64,000 bases of DNA, taken from Candidatus Paceibacterota bacterium (lineage in GTDB: Bacteria > Verrucomicrobiota > Verrucomicrobiia > Limisphaerales > UBA8199). The stretch is from assembly GCA_035452965.1 (NCBI GenBank), contig DAOTCE010000001.1, positions 434,001 through 498,000 on the forward strand, in the 5' to 3' direction. This document shows positions 44,382-52,684 of this stretch, one piece after another. Each line of letters begins with the position of its first letter. Positions within the stretch are counted from its first letter, which is position 1. The notes beneath the pieces were generated by a model that saw only the letters and a program-made list of their open reading frames with translations, searched no databases and was not told where the DNA came from. The position numbers and the translations under genes are program-made.

Positions 44382-45707
44382 TCAGCCGCCGAGCGAGCCA
44401 GGATCGCTCACATCGCCTTTGTTGAAGTCCACGTACTCTTCGGTCAGGTCAGCCGCATAGATGACGGCGCCAGCGCGGCCGAGATTGAGATGGACATGGA
44501 GATCAAACTCCCTTGGCGCCACGGCGGCGCAAAGGGCCTTAAAGGTGGCTGCCGTCGGTTGGCCGCGTTTGAGACTCCAGAGAATCCTGCGGCTGCCGGG
44601 CGCGCTGTAGCCGATGTCCACTTTGTTCTCAACAACAGTCGCCGGGCTGTAACCCAGCGCCGCAATGATCCGGCCCCAGTTCGGATCGCCGCCGTGCCAG
44701 CTGGTCTTCACGAGCGGACTGTTCGCCACGGCTCGCGCGGCAGCATCGGCATCCGCGAAGGATTTCGCGCCGTTGACCCGCACGGTGACGAATCGCGACA
44801 CGCCCTCGCCGTCCCGCACGATCATCTTGGCCAGTTCGAGGCAAACGTGACTCAAGGCCGCCTGGAAGAGGGCAAAGGCTGCCGTTCCAGGCCGGAACTT
44901 CCGGTTGCCCGCGAGGCCATTCGCCAGCAAAAGGACTGTGTCGTTAGTGCTCATGTCCCCGTCCACGGTGATACGATTGAAGCTTTTGGCGACGGCCTCG
45001 CGCAGCGCCGATTGCAGGACCGATTCCTCGACCGCGGCATCGGTGGTGATGAAACAGAGCATCGTGGCATGGAGCGGCACAGCCCCGGGCCGCTTGCCGG
45101 TGGTGCTCATGCCCGGCTGAATCATGCCGGCGCCTTTGCAGATGCCGCCCAGGCGGACAGGCTTGCCTCCCAGCATGATTTCCACCGCAACCTGTTTTGG
45201 CCGTGTATCGCTGGTCATGATGGCTTCGGCGATCCGGGCAGCGTGCCCCGCGGTGGAACCGAGCGTGACGGCGGCTTCGACGATGCCGGCACGGACATTG
45301 TCCATGGGCATGGTGACCCCGATGCGGCCAGTGGAGCCGACCAGCACCGAGCCCGGCGGCAAGGCGAGCGATTGCTCGGTGAAGCGCGCCATCGCGCGCG
45401 CGTCTTCCAAACCTTGCCTGCCGGTGCAAGCGTTGGCATTGCCGGAGTTGACGACGACCGCCTGAGCCCGGCCCTTCTTCACGCGTTCAAGGCAGACCTT
45501 GACCGGCGCGGCGCAAGCCTGATTGGTGGTAAACATCCCGGCCACAGCGGCGGGGACTTCGGACACAATCAGGCCGAGGTCGCGCTTCTTGCCTTTGTCG
45601 GAGCCTTTGCCGGTGCCAAGGCGTTTGATGTCGCAGAAGACGCCCGAGGCGCGGAAGCCACGCGGGGCCACGATGGAGCCTGAGACTGCAGTTAATTTCG
45701 CATTCAT
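44382..45707 (-). CDS. argJ: Glutamate N-acetyltransferase / amino-acid acetyltransferase
   Basis: A 441-residue bifunctional ArgJ, which transfers the acetyl group from N-acetylornithine to glutamate and is processed autocatalytically into two chains. NSGNANACTG (oxyanion region) and the cleavage site ATML with nucleophile T215 are present; the C-terminal NWGRIIAALGYS is typical. Unusually, 12-14 residues (about 199-212, GMSTTGKRPGAVPLH) separate KGAGMIQP from ATML, where most ArgJ sequences read KGxGMIxPNMATML. The protein should still be active if the loop is accommodated. It is located 40 nt after the esterase gene, within argC-CE15-argJ-x-argB. Confidence 0.93.
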   Translation of the reverse strand: MNAKLTAVSGSIVAPRGFRASGVFCDIKRLGTGKGSDKGKKRDLGLIVSEVPAAVAGMFTTNQACAAPVKVCLERVKKGRAQAVVVNSGNANACTGRQGLEDARAMARFTEQSLALPPGSVLVGSTGRIGVTMPMDNVRAGIVEAAVTLGSTAGHAARIAEAIMTSDTRPKQVAVEIMLGGKPVRLGGICKGAGMIQPGMSTTGKRPGAVPLHATMLCFITTDAAVEESVLQSALREAVAKSFNRITVDGDMSTNDTVLLLANGLAGNRKFRPGTAAFALFQAALSHVCLELAKMIVRDGEGVSRFVTVRVNGAKSFADADAAARAVANSPLVKTSWHGGDPNWGRIIAALGYSPATVVENKVDIGYSAPGSRRILWSLKRGQPTAATFKALCAAVAPREFDLHVHLNLGRAGAVIYAADLTEEYVDFNKGDVSDPGSLGG

Positions 45708-45746
45708 TCTACCAGTAGAGAGTTGTTGCGCGCCGGAGATGATCGC

Positions 45747-47039
45747 TCACTTCCGCCATTGGCGGTCGGCGTAGTTCATAAACACGGTCCAATCGTCGGC
45801 CGTCATGGAATGCTTGCCCTCGCGCACATAAAAGCCGAGGCGGCTGTCCACGAGGTGGTGCAGCGGCGGGAATTCCCGGGCGGCCAATCCCTCGCTGCCG
45901 AGGAACTGATAAACCGGGCTGGCGGCCTGGAGCACTTGAAACTGGCCGGCCGGATTGGCCCATTGGTCCTCCTCCGCCGCCGAGAACAGGACCGGACGCG
46001 GGGCGCACAGAGCCACGAGGCAATGCTGGTCGAATGGCAACCGCTCCGGGGCGTTGTTGAACTGCTTGAACCACGCGTTGAACCAGTGCGGGAACCGGTC
46101 GTTAATGGCCTTCACTGACTCGCCAGTCATTCCCCGGCTCGGCGCCGAGCCGCCGCAGCCGGCCTGATGCGGGTACGCGATTGCGATACGCTCGTCGAAC
46201 GCTGCCGCCAACAAGGCGGTCTTGCCGTTGCGTGAGTGGCCCACGGTCGCGATGCGGCGCGGATCCAGGCTGCGCTCAGTGACCAGGTGGTCCACGCAGC
46301 GGTGGAAACCCCACGCCCATGCGGCGATAGTCCCCCGGTGGGCTGGATTGTTCCTGGCCTTATCGCCGCCGGCCAGCCACGCGTAGATGCCGTCACTGAC
46401 CTCCTTGCGATCGGGGTCCACGTCGGCGCTGTGAAACGCGGCCAGGGCGTAGCCGCGCCGAACGATCTCCGCGAGGGGCCAATTGGTGGCCTGCGATCCG
46501 CGGGAGGCCTCGGTGGCGGCGTTGTTCTTGCATTCCTTGCACGAATTGCCCATCCACCCGCGGGCCAGCGGCACGCGTGGATCGAACGTCAAGGCGTGGT
46601 TGCCACAGAAGTCCATGGCGAGAAACACTGGCACGCGACCGCGGCGTGCATTGGGCACGACCAGCATCAGGTCTATCCGCGGCGCGGTGGCGGGGCCCGT
46701 TTCCAACGTCAACAGCTTGAGCGTCGCTTTCCCACCCAGGAAATCGCCGTATTCGCCCAGAACCTTGCTGCGCGTGCGCGCCGGATTCGGGGGAATTGCG
46801 CCGTACATGTAGTGCTGGAACAGAGCCTGCAATTCGGGCCGGCGTTCCTTGAACCATTGGTTGCGGGAACTCACGCTTCGCCCGTCGAACATCAGGAGGG
46901 GGTCGGGCAAGTCACGTTGCGCCGGTAGTGCGGAGGGGTCGGGAAAAGATGGTCGGCTTGAGGACGCGGCGCCAACCGCGGACACGATGCCAGACAGCGC
47001 GACAGCCAAAGCTGAAATAGCGCGAGCGGCAGCAATCAT
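45747..47039 (-). CDS. Exported CE15-like glucuronoyl esterase
   Basis: A 430-residue esterase with a signal peptide (residues 1-25). The serine hydrolase motif VGHSRNGKTALLAAA (S269), followed by FDERIAIAYPHQAGCGGSAPSR, matches the CE15 family, which has the GxSRxGK nucleophile elbow. The late GKHSMTADDW supplies the catalytic His. CE15 enzymes cleave ester bonds between lignin and glucuronoxylan 4-O-methylglucuronic acid. The start ATG at 47039 overlaps the argC stop as ATGA, and argJ begins 40 nt downstream, so this exported polysaccharide enzyme is embedded in the arginine operon. Confidence 0.85.
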   Translation of the reverse strand: MIAAARAISALAVALSGIVSAVGAASSSRPSFPDPSALPAQRDLPDPLLMFDGRSVSSRNQWFKERRPELQALFQHYMYGAIPPNPARTRSKVLGEYGDFLGGKATLKLLTLETGPATAPRIDLMLVVPNARRGRVPVFLAMDFCGNHALTFDPRVPLARGWMGNSCKECKNNAATEASRGSQATNWPLAEIVRRGYALAAFHSADVDPDRKEVSDGIYAWLAGGDKARNNPAHRGTIAAWAWGFHRCVDHLVTERSLDPRRIATVGHSRNGKTALLAAAFDERIAIAYPHQAGCGGSAPSRGMTGESVKAINDRFPHWFNAWFKQFNNAPERLPFDQHCLVALCAPRPVLFSAAEEDQWANPAGQFQVLQAASPVYQFLGSEGLAAREFPPLHHLVDSRLGFYVREGKHSMTADDWTVFMNYADRQWRK

Positions 47040-48091
47040 ATCAAACCCGCCGTCTCCGGGAATCCGCACATCAAGTTCATGCTCTGGATGGCCTGGCCGC
47101 TGGCCCCTTTGACCAGATTGTCCTCGGCGCTCATCACGATAAGCCGTCCGGTGCGCGGGTCGTGGCGCCAGGCGATTTCAATGACGTTGGTGCCGGCAAC
47201 GTGCTTCGTGTCGGGCAGGGCCTTGCCCTCCAGCAACCGCACAAACGGCTCTTTGGCGTAGGCGGTTTGATAGCAGGCTCCCACCTGGTCAAGGATCGAG
47301 GATTGAGAATCACGCGCCGGGTCGGCCGGTGTCAGATACAGAGTGGTGAGGATGCCGCGATTCACGGGAATCAAATGCGGCGTAAACTGGATGACCACCG
47401 GAGTGCCGGCGGCAGCCGAGATCTCCTGTTCGATCTCGGAAAGATGCCGGTGTTTGGGAATCCCGTAAGGCCGCACGCTTTCGTTGCATTCGACGAACAG
47501 GTAATCAAGCTCCGCCTTTCGGCCCGCGCCGCTGACGCCACTCAGTGAGTCGGCGATGATGCCAGTGGGCTCGACCAGGCCCGCCTTCAGCAGAGGCACC
47601 GTCGGCAGCAGGATGCTGGTTGGGTAACAGCCGGGTGAGGCCACCAGCGAGGCTTTCCTGATCTGGTCGCGATAGACTTCCGGCAAGCCGTAAACCGCCT
47701 GGGTGAGCAATGCCGGCGCCGGGTGGTCGTGCGCATAGAAGTCCTTGTAGACTGCGGCGTCCCTGACGCGGAAATCCGCACTCAGATCAATAACCTGGCA
47801 GCCAAGCTGGAGCAGGGGGACGGCGAATTCCGCGGCGACACCGTGAGGCAGGGCCAGGAAAACAACCTGCGCCTGTTTGGCGAGCAATTCGGCCTTGGGC
47901 TCGCTGAAGCGAAGCGTCCTGGCTCGTGGATGGTGAGCGAACCTCGGGAAGATCTGCGCCAGCGTTTGCCCGGCGTATTGGCGCGAGGTGACAGCGGCCA
48001 GTTCCGCGTGCGGGTGCGAAAGGAGCAGGCGGACGAGTTCTTCGCCGGAGTAACCCGACGCACCCACAATAGCTACTTGTTTGGCATTCAT
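47036..48091 (-). CDS. argC: N-acetyl-gamma-glutamyl-phosphate reductase
   Basis: A 351-residue NADPH-dependent reductase, third step of arginine biosynthesis. The N-terminal nucleotide-binding loop QVAIVGASGYSGEELVRLLL begins at residue 5. The active-site Cys lies in VASPGCYPTSILLPTVPL, and the downstream segments SGVSGAGR and HRHLSEIEQE are typical. The ATG at 48091 lies one nucleotide beyond the U-run of the rpsI terminator, leaving no room for a separate leader or a Shine-Dalgarno. Its stop is coupled to the CE15 gene by ATGA. Confidence 0.95.
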   Translation of the reverse strand: MNAKQVAIVGASGYSGEELVRLLLSHPHAELAAVTSRQYAGQTLAQIFPRFAHHPRARTLRFSEPKAELLAKQAQVVFLALPHGVAAEFAVPLLQLGCQVIDLSADFRVRDAAVYKDFYAHDHPAPALLTQAVYGLPEVYRDQIRKASLVASPGCYPTSILLPTVPLLKAGLVEPTGIIADSLSGVSGAGRKAELDYLFVECNESVRPYGIPKHRHLSEIEQEISAAAGTPVVIQFTPHLIPVNRGILTTLYLTPADPARDSQSSILDQVGACYQTAYAKEPFVRLLEGKALPDTKHVAGTNVIEIAWRHDPRTGRLIVMSAEDNLVKGASGQAIQSMNLMCGFPETAGLI

Positions 48092-48092
48092 C

Positions 48093-48126
48093 AAAAAAAA
48101 GCCCCGCCGGATTGAACCAGCGGGGC
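48093..48126 (-). terminator. Rho-independent terminator after rpsI
   Basis: On the minus strand, GCCCCGCUGG-UUCAAU-CCGGCGGGGC forms a 10-bp stem (one U-G pair) with a 6-nt loop, followed by eight U. It begins 20 nt after the rpsI stop and ends one nucleotide before the argC start codon. Confidence 0.92.
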
Positions 48127-48145
48127 GGGAAAATATCCAGCGCGA

Positions 48146-48562
48146 TTAACGCTTGCTATACTGGAAGCGTTTGCGCGCCCCCGGCTGGCCGTACTTCTTG
48201 CGCTCCTTCTTGCGCGAGTCCCGGGTGAGCAGGCCCTCGGCCTTCAGGATCGGCCGCAGGTTGGCGTCCACCGTGAGCAACGCCCGCGCGAGGCCGTGTC
48301 GGACTGCCCCGGCCTGGCCGTTGGGACCGCCGCCCTGGACGGTGACTTGAGCGTCGAACTTGTCCGCCGAACCGGTCACCGTCAGCGGCTGGGCGGCAAG
48401 CACCCGTTGGGACTCGAGTGCAAAGTAATTCTCGAACGGCCGGCCATTGATCACGATCTTGCCGGTGCCGGCGGCCAGGCGCACGCGCGCCAGCGCGGTC
48501 TTCCGTCGGCCGGTGCCGAGGTGCAGCGGAATCTTGCCTTCAGGTAGTTTTATGTCGGACAT
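48146..48562 (-). CDS. rpsI: Small-subunit ribosomal protein S9
   Basis: A 138-residue S9/uS9. Characteristic segments: GTGRRKTALARVRLAAGTGK, INGRPFENYF, VTVQGGGPNGQAGAVRHGLA and the basic C-terminal tail GARKRFQYSKR, whose last Arg contacts P-site tRNA. It is 41 nt downstream of rplM, forming the usual rplM-rpsI pair, and is followed by a strong terminator. Confidence 0.97.
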   Translation of the reverse strand: MSDIKLPEGKIPLHLGTGRRKTALARVRLAAGTGKIVINGRPFENYFALESQRVLAAQPLTVTGSADKFDAQVTVQGGGPNGQAGAVRHGLARALLTVDANLRPILKAEGLLTRDSRKKERKKYGQPGARKRFQYSKR

Positions 48563-48603
48563 GCCAGGGGAGCGTTAAGGGTGGATATCGGGATGGGTCA
48601 GCT

Positions 48604-49038
48604 TTACTTCGCGAGAGCCAGCGGTTGGGGCTGCTGGGCGGCATGCGGATGCTCCGCGCCTTTATACACTTTCAACTTGGTCATCAGCACCCGGCCAAGC
48701 CGGTTTTTGGGAACCATGCCCCGCACCGCGTGGGTGATGAGCCTTTCGGGCTGCCGCGCCCGGACCTGGGCGACCGACCGGTATTTATCCCCGCTCTTCC
48801 AGCCCGAGTAGCTCATGTATTTCTTGTCGGTCTCCTTCTTGCCCGTAAGGAGCACTTTTTCGGCGTTGATGACCACGACGAAATCGCCGGCATCAAGGTG
48901 CGGTGTATAGACAGGTTTGTTCTTCCCCCGCAACACGTCGGCCACTTGCACCGCCAGGCGGCCCAGGACGGCGCCGCTGGCGTCAATCACATGCCACTTG
49001 CGTTGGTCCAAATTCACTTTCGGTAAATGAGTCTTCAT
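48604..49038 (-). CDS. rplM: Large-subunit ribosomal protein L13
   Basis: A 144-residue L13/uL13. RKWHVIDASGAVLGRLA, DAGDFVVVINAEKVLLTGKK, YSGWKSGD and HAVRGMVPKNRLGR are canonical. It is the first gene of the rplM-rpsI operon, with a promoter at 49065-49092. Confidence 0.97.
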   Translation of the reverse strand: MKTHLPKVNLDQRKWHVIDASGAVLGRLAVQVADVLRGKNKPVYTPHLDAGDFVVVINAEKVLLTGKKETDKKYMSYSGWKSGDKYRSVAQVRARQPERLITHAVRGMVPKNRLGRVLMTKLKVYKGAEHPHAAQQPQPLALAK

Positions 49039-49064
49039 CTCAAAAGCTGATCAAAAGAGGGGTG

Positions 49065-49092
49065 AAGTTAGCAAATCGAGCGCCCAAGTCAA
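49065..49092 (-). promoter_or_regulatory. Promoter of rplM-rpsI
   Basis: On the minus strand, TTGACT (49092-49087) is followed after 16 nt by TAACTT (49070-49065), about 26 nt before the rplM ATG. It is a plausible sigma-70 promoter for a constitutive ribosomal operon. Confidence 0.6.
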
Positions 49093-49159
49093 CAGGCATT
49101 TCGCTTGTTTTCCATTGTCTTTTACGGGGCATCCGGTTAAATCGGGACTCAACACTGGA

Positions 49160-49684
49160 ATGAATCCATTGAATGCGCTGCTCCGGACGCCAAACCGCCG
49201 CATAGCGATGATTGCTTTGCTGGTGATCGCTTTCGACCAGTTTACCAAGCAGCTTGTCCTCCGTTTTCTCGGCTACGCGCAGGAGAAGGTCGTAATCGAG
49301 GGCTTCTTCAAGTTCGTGCACTGGGGAAATACCGGCGCGGCGTGGAGCCTGCTGAGCGGCAACAACGAATTGCTGGCCGGCGTGGCGGTCGTCGCCCTTT
49401 TGGCCTTGTTCCTCAGCCGCCATCATTTCGACTCGCGCACGCTGCTTAGCCAGGTCGCCTTCGGGTTTATCTTCGGCGGCATCGTCGGCAACCTCATTGA
49501 CCGGCTGTGGGCGGGTCATGTAATTGACTTCATCTATTTTTATGTCCAGCAGCCGAGCGGGCGAGAAGTCGGATTCCCCGCCTTTAATGTGGCTGACAGC
49601 GCGATCTGCACCGGCGTGGGGCTGGTCTTCCTCATTACCTGGAGCAGCGACCGCAAGTCCAAGACCGCCAGCCCGTCGGAGTGA
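49160..49684 (+). CDS. lspA: Lipoprotein signal peptidase
   Basis: A 174-residue four-TM aspartyl peptidase that cleaves diacylglyceryl-prolipoproteins. Conserved boxes: FDQFTKQLVL, NTGAAWSLLSG, GNLIDRLWAGHVIDFI with one catalytic Asp, and FPAFNVADSAICTGV with the second. The ATG at 49160 starts a normal-length protein; an in-frame upstream extension lacks homology. rluD follows 42 nt downstream, a common pairing. Confidence 0.95.
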   Translation: MNPLNALLRTPNRRIAMIALLVIAFDQFTKQLVLRFLGYAQEKVVIEGFFKFVHWGNTGAAWSLLSGNNELLAGVAVVALLALFLSRHHFDSRTLLSQVAFGFIFGGIVGNLIDRLWAGHVIDFIYFYVQQPSGREVGFPAFNVADSAICTGVGLVFLITWSSDRKSKTASPSE

Positions 49685-49726
49685 TCGGACCGGCAAGCCC
49701 CGACCTCCGGCGTATGCCAACCTGCC

Positions 49727-50665
49727 ATGTCTTCCCGCACTGAGGTTCTGACCATCGAACACTCGCTTCCGTTGGGGCGGCTCGACACTTTTCTGCGCGG
49801 CAAGTTCCCCGCCGTGTCGCGCGGCGCGATCCAGCGGTTGATCGAGCAGGGCCACATCCGGGTCAACGGCCGCACCATCAAGCCAACGCATACTCCACGC
49901 GCCGGCGAACAGGTCGAGGTTCACTGGCCCGAGGCCCGGGCGGCGGAAGCCCGGCCCGAGGCGATGCCGCTCGACATTCTTTACGAAGACAAGACTTTGC
50001 TTGTATTGAACAAGCCGCCGGGGCTGGTGGTGCATCCGGCGGCCGGCCACGAGGAACACACGCTTGTCAATGCGCTCCTTCACCACTGCGCGGGACAGTT
50101 GAGCGGCATCGGCGGGGTCGCCCGCCCGGGCATTGTGCACCGCCTGGACAAGGAAACCAGCGGCTGCCTGGTCGTCGCCAAGAACGACGAGACCCACCTG
50201 GCGCTCTCCGCCCAATTCGCCACCCGCAAAGTGGAGAAAGCATATCACGCGATCCTCTGCGGCGAATTGCCGCGCGACCGGGGCGATATCCGTGCCGCCA
50301 TTGCCCGGCATCCCTCCCACCGCAAGCGCATGGCCGTGACCGACGAATACGGACGCGAGGCCCACACTGGTTACCGCGTGCTGGAGCGTCTGCGGGGAGC
50401 AACATTGGTCGAGGCGCTACTCCACACCGGTCGCACCCACCAAATCCGGGTCCACTTTCAATTCCTCGGCTTCCCCCTATTGGGCGACGCGACCTACGGC
50501 AACCGCCAAAACCAGCGCCTGTCCGATCTCACCGGCTACACAGCTTCCCGCCAGATGCTGCACGCCCACCGGCTCGCGTTTCTGCACCCTCGAACAGCCA
50601 AGTGCCTGAGCTTTGAGGCGCCGCGACCCGAGGATTTCCTGGATGCGCTGGCGGCGCTGCGGTGA
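49727..50665 (+). CDS. rluD: 23S rRNA pseudouridine synthase, RluD type
   Basis: A 312-residue RluA-family enzyme. An N-terminal S4 RNA-binding domain (GRLDTFLRGKFPAVSRGAIQ) is followed by the synthase domain with the catalytic Asp in HRLDKETSGCLV, then AHTGYRVLERL, LHTGRTHQIRVH and HAHRLAFLHP. S4 plus this domain is the RluD/RluC layout; RluD (positions 1911, 1915, 1917) is the usual partner of lspA, but RluC cannot be excluded by eye. Confidence 0.92.
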   Translation: MSSRTEVLTIEHSLPLGRLDTFLRGKFPAVSRGAIQRLIEQGHIRVNGRTIKPTHTPRAGEQVEVHWPEARAAEARPEAMPLDILYEDKTLLVLNKPPGLVVHPAAGHEEHTLVNALLHHCAGQLSGIGGVARPGIVHRLDKETSGCLVVAKNDETHLALSAQFATRKVEKAYHAILCGELPRDRGDIRAAIARHPSHRKRMAVTDEYGREAHTGYRVLERLRGATLVEALLHTGRTHQIRVHFQFLGFPLLGDATYGNRQNQRLSDLTGYTASRQMLHAHRLAFLHPRTAKCLSFEAPRPEDFLDALAALR

Positions 50666-50703
50666 GGTTCAACCGGACCTCGCGGCGGCGGCATGGTTAG
50701 GGT

Positions 50704-50733
50704 TTGACACGCCGGGTAGAATGACAGTACTTT
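50704..50733 (+). promoter_or_regulatory. Candidate promoter for korAB
   Basis: TTGACA (50704-50709) is followed by TACTTT at 50728-50733 (18-nt spacing) or by TTTATA at 50731 (21 nt). It lies about 80 nt before the korA start. The -35 matches consensus exactly. Confidence 0.5.
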
Positions 50734-50812
50734 ATAGCAATGGTTACGGGGACTGATTTGAACGCAGTTTCTAACTCTGCGCGGCGCGGGTGAGCTTCGA
50801 TTAAGAGAATTT

Positions 50813-52636
50813 ATGAGCAATGCAGCAGCAACCGGCCTGGAGGGTGGCGGTGGGGCAAAGGTCTCGAGGATTTCCGAGGCAGTGATTCGTATCGCGGGCA
50901 ATTCCCAGGATGGCATCCAGGCCATTGGCGGGTTCCTGGCACGGTTGGCGGGCCGCAGCGCGCAGGATGTCATGACCTTCATGACGATCCCATCAACCAT
51001 TTCCGGCGGTCCGTCTATCTTCCAGGTGCGCATCGGTTCGGGCGAAGTGTTGAGCGCGGGCGATGAGGCCGATGTGCTGCTGGCTTTTTATCAGCATTCC
51101 TACGAGGACCACATTGGCTCGCTCAAGAAGGGCGGGGTGGTCCTCTACGACTCGGACCATGTGGAGCCCAAGCCCGAGTGGCAGCCCCAGCATCATCACG
51201 TGGGTGTGCCGATTTCCAGCCTGACCATTGAGGCCATCGGCGGCACGGCCAAGGACAAAGGGAAGAACATCTTTGCCCTCGGACTCGTCGCCAGAATCTT
51301 TGACCTGGACGCGCCGAAACTGGAGGCGCTGATCAGCGAGCGGTTTGGCGGGAAAGACCTCTCCGTGCTGAACAACGCGCTGGCGGCGTTCCGCGCCGGT
51401 TACAACCACTCGCTCGGCAACATCCTGCAGACCTTTGAGTTCGTTGAGAGCCAGGGTAAGGACGGCCACCAGGTGGTAATGAACGGCAACGAGGCGCTGG
51501 CCTATGGAGTGATTGCCGCGGGGGTTCGCTTTGGTGCTGCCTACCCCATTACCCCGTGGTCGGATGTCATGGAAATCCTCCGCCGCGAGCTGCCCAAGTA
51601 TGGCGGCACGTTCGTGCAATGCGAAGACGAGATCGCTGCGATTTCCATGGCCAACGGCGCCGGCTTCGCGGGACGCGTCGCTGTTACCGGCTCCAGCGGG
51701 CCGGGTATCTCGCTGAAGATGGAGTCGCTCGGCTGGGCGGTGATGGCAGAAGTGCCGCTGGTGGTGATTAACGTCCAGCGCGGGGGCCCCTCCACCGGAC
51801 TGCCGACCCAGGTCGAACAATCCGACCTGAACCTCGCCTGTTTTGGCAGCCACGGCGACGCCCCGCGCGTGGTGGTTGCTCCCGCCAATGTCGAGGATTG
51901 TTTCTACACCGCCATCGAAGCGGTCAATATCGCCCGCAAGTACAACGTGCCGGTATTCGTGCTCAGCGACCAGGCGATCGCCACCCGCATTGAGGCCTTT
52001 GCCGCACCCGACCTGGAGAAAGCCTGCCAGGATATCTCGCCCGATCTTTCTCCCGTGGCCGACTATGTCCCTTACGACCTCTCCTCCCCGGACGGCGTGA
52101 CTCCCCGGGTTGTGCCCGGCACACCCATTCTGAGCGGCCGCTATCCGATCGCCGGCGGCCTGGAGCACGACGAACAGGGTCACCCGACCGGCGACCCGGG
52201 TCTGCACATGGCGATGACCGCCAAACGGCGCAAAAAATTGCAGGCGCTGGCCGCCACCTTGCCGACCCCCGAAGTGTATGGCCCGCCCGAAGGCAACCTC
52301 CTGCTTGTGGGCTGGGGTTCCACGCAAGGCCCGATCCGCGAGGCGGTGGACCGCGCCCGGTCGGCCGGTGACAGCGTCTCGGCCCTGCACATCAAGTATC
52401 TCCATCCTCTGCCGCCGGGTTTGGAAAGCATCTTCTCCGGATTCAAGGCCATCCGCGTCGTGGAAATGAACGACGAGGGCCTTTACGGTTACGGCCAACT
52501 GGCCGGCTTGCTGCGCGCGCGCTTCTGCAACCCCAGGATTCGCGGCATTAACAAGACCGATGGCCTGACCTGGAAGGTCAAAGAAATCCTCGAACGCGCC
52601 CGCGCCGACATCGCCGCCGGCGCGCGCCGCCAGTAA
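50813..52636 (+). CDS. korA: 2-oxoacid:ferredoxin oxidoreductase, fused gamma-alpha subunit
   Basis: A 607-residue subunit. Residues 10-190 are the gamma domain (GNSQDGIQAIGGFLARLAGR) and the rest the pyrimidine-binding alpha domain, with AAYPITPWSD, VTGSSGPGISLKMES and QRGGPSTGLPTQVEQSDL. It accepts a 2-oxoacid, probably 2-oxoglutarate, and with KorB forms the CoA- and ferredoxin-dependent oxidoreductase that makes succinyl-CoA, or runs in reverse in the reductive TCA cycle. The beta subunit gene starts 49 nt downstream. Substrate choice (2-oxoglutarate or another 2-oxoacid) is an inference from fusion type and gene order. Confidence 0.9.
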   Translation: MSNAAATGLEGGGGAKVSRISEAVIRIAGNSQDGIQAIGGFLARLAGRSAQDVMTFMTIPSTISGGPSIFQVRIGSGEVLSAGDEADVLLAFYQHSYEDHIGSLKKGGVVLYDSDHVEPKPEWQPQHHHVGVPISSLTIEAIGGTAKDKGKNIFALGLVARIFDLDAPKLEALISERFGGKDLSVLNNALAAFRAGYNHSLGNILQTFEFVESQGKDGHQVVMNGNEALAYGVIAAGVRFGAAYPITPWSDVMEILRRELPKYGGTFVQCEDEIAAISMANGAGFAGRVAVTGSSGPGISLKMESLGWAVMAEVPLVVINVQRGGPSTGLPTQVEQSDLNLACFGSHGDAPRVVVAPANVEDCFYTAIEAVNIARKYNVPVFVLSDQAIATRIEAFAAPDLEKACQDISPDLSPVADYVPYDLSSPDGVTPRVVPGTPILSGRYPIAGGLEHDEQGHPTGDPGLHMAMTAKRRKKLQALAATLPTPEVYGPPEGNLLLVGWGSTQGPIREAVDRARSAGDSVSALHIKYLHPLPPGLESIFSGFKAIRVVEMNDEGLYGYGQLAGLLRARFCNPRIRGINKTDGLTWKVKEILERARADIAAGARRQ

Positions 52637-52684
52637 CCGGTTAGTGATCACTGAATACGCATCACCCTTTAGCCTTTGAGAAAT

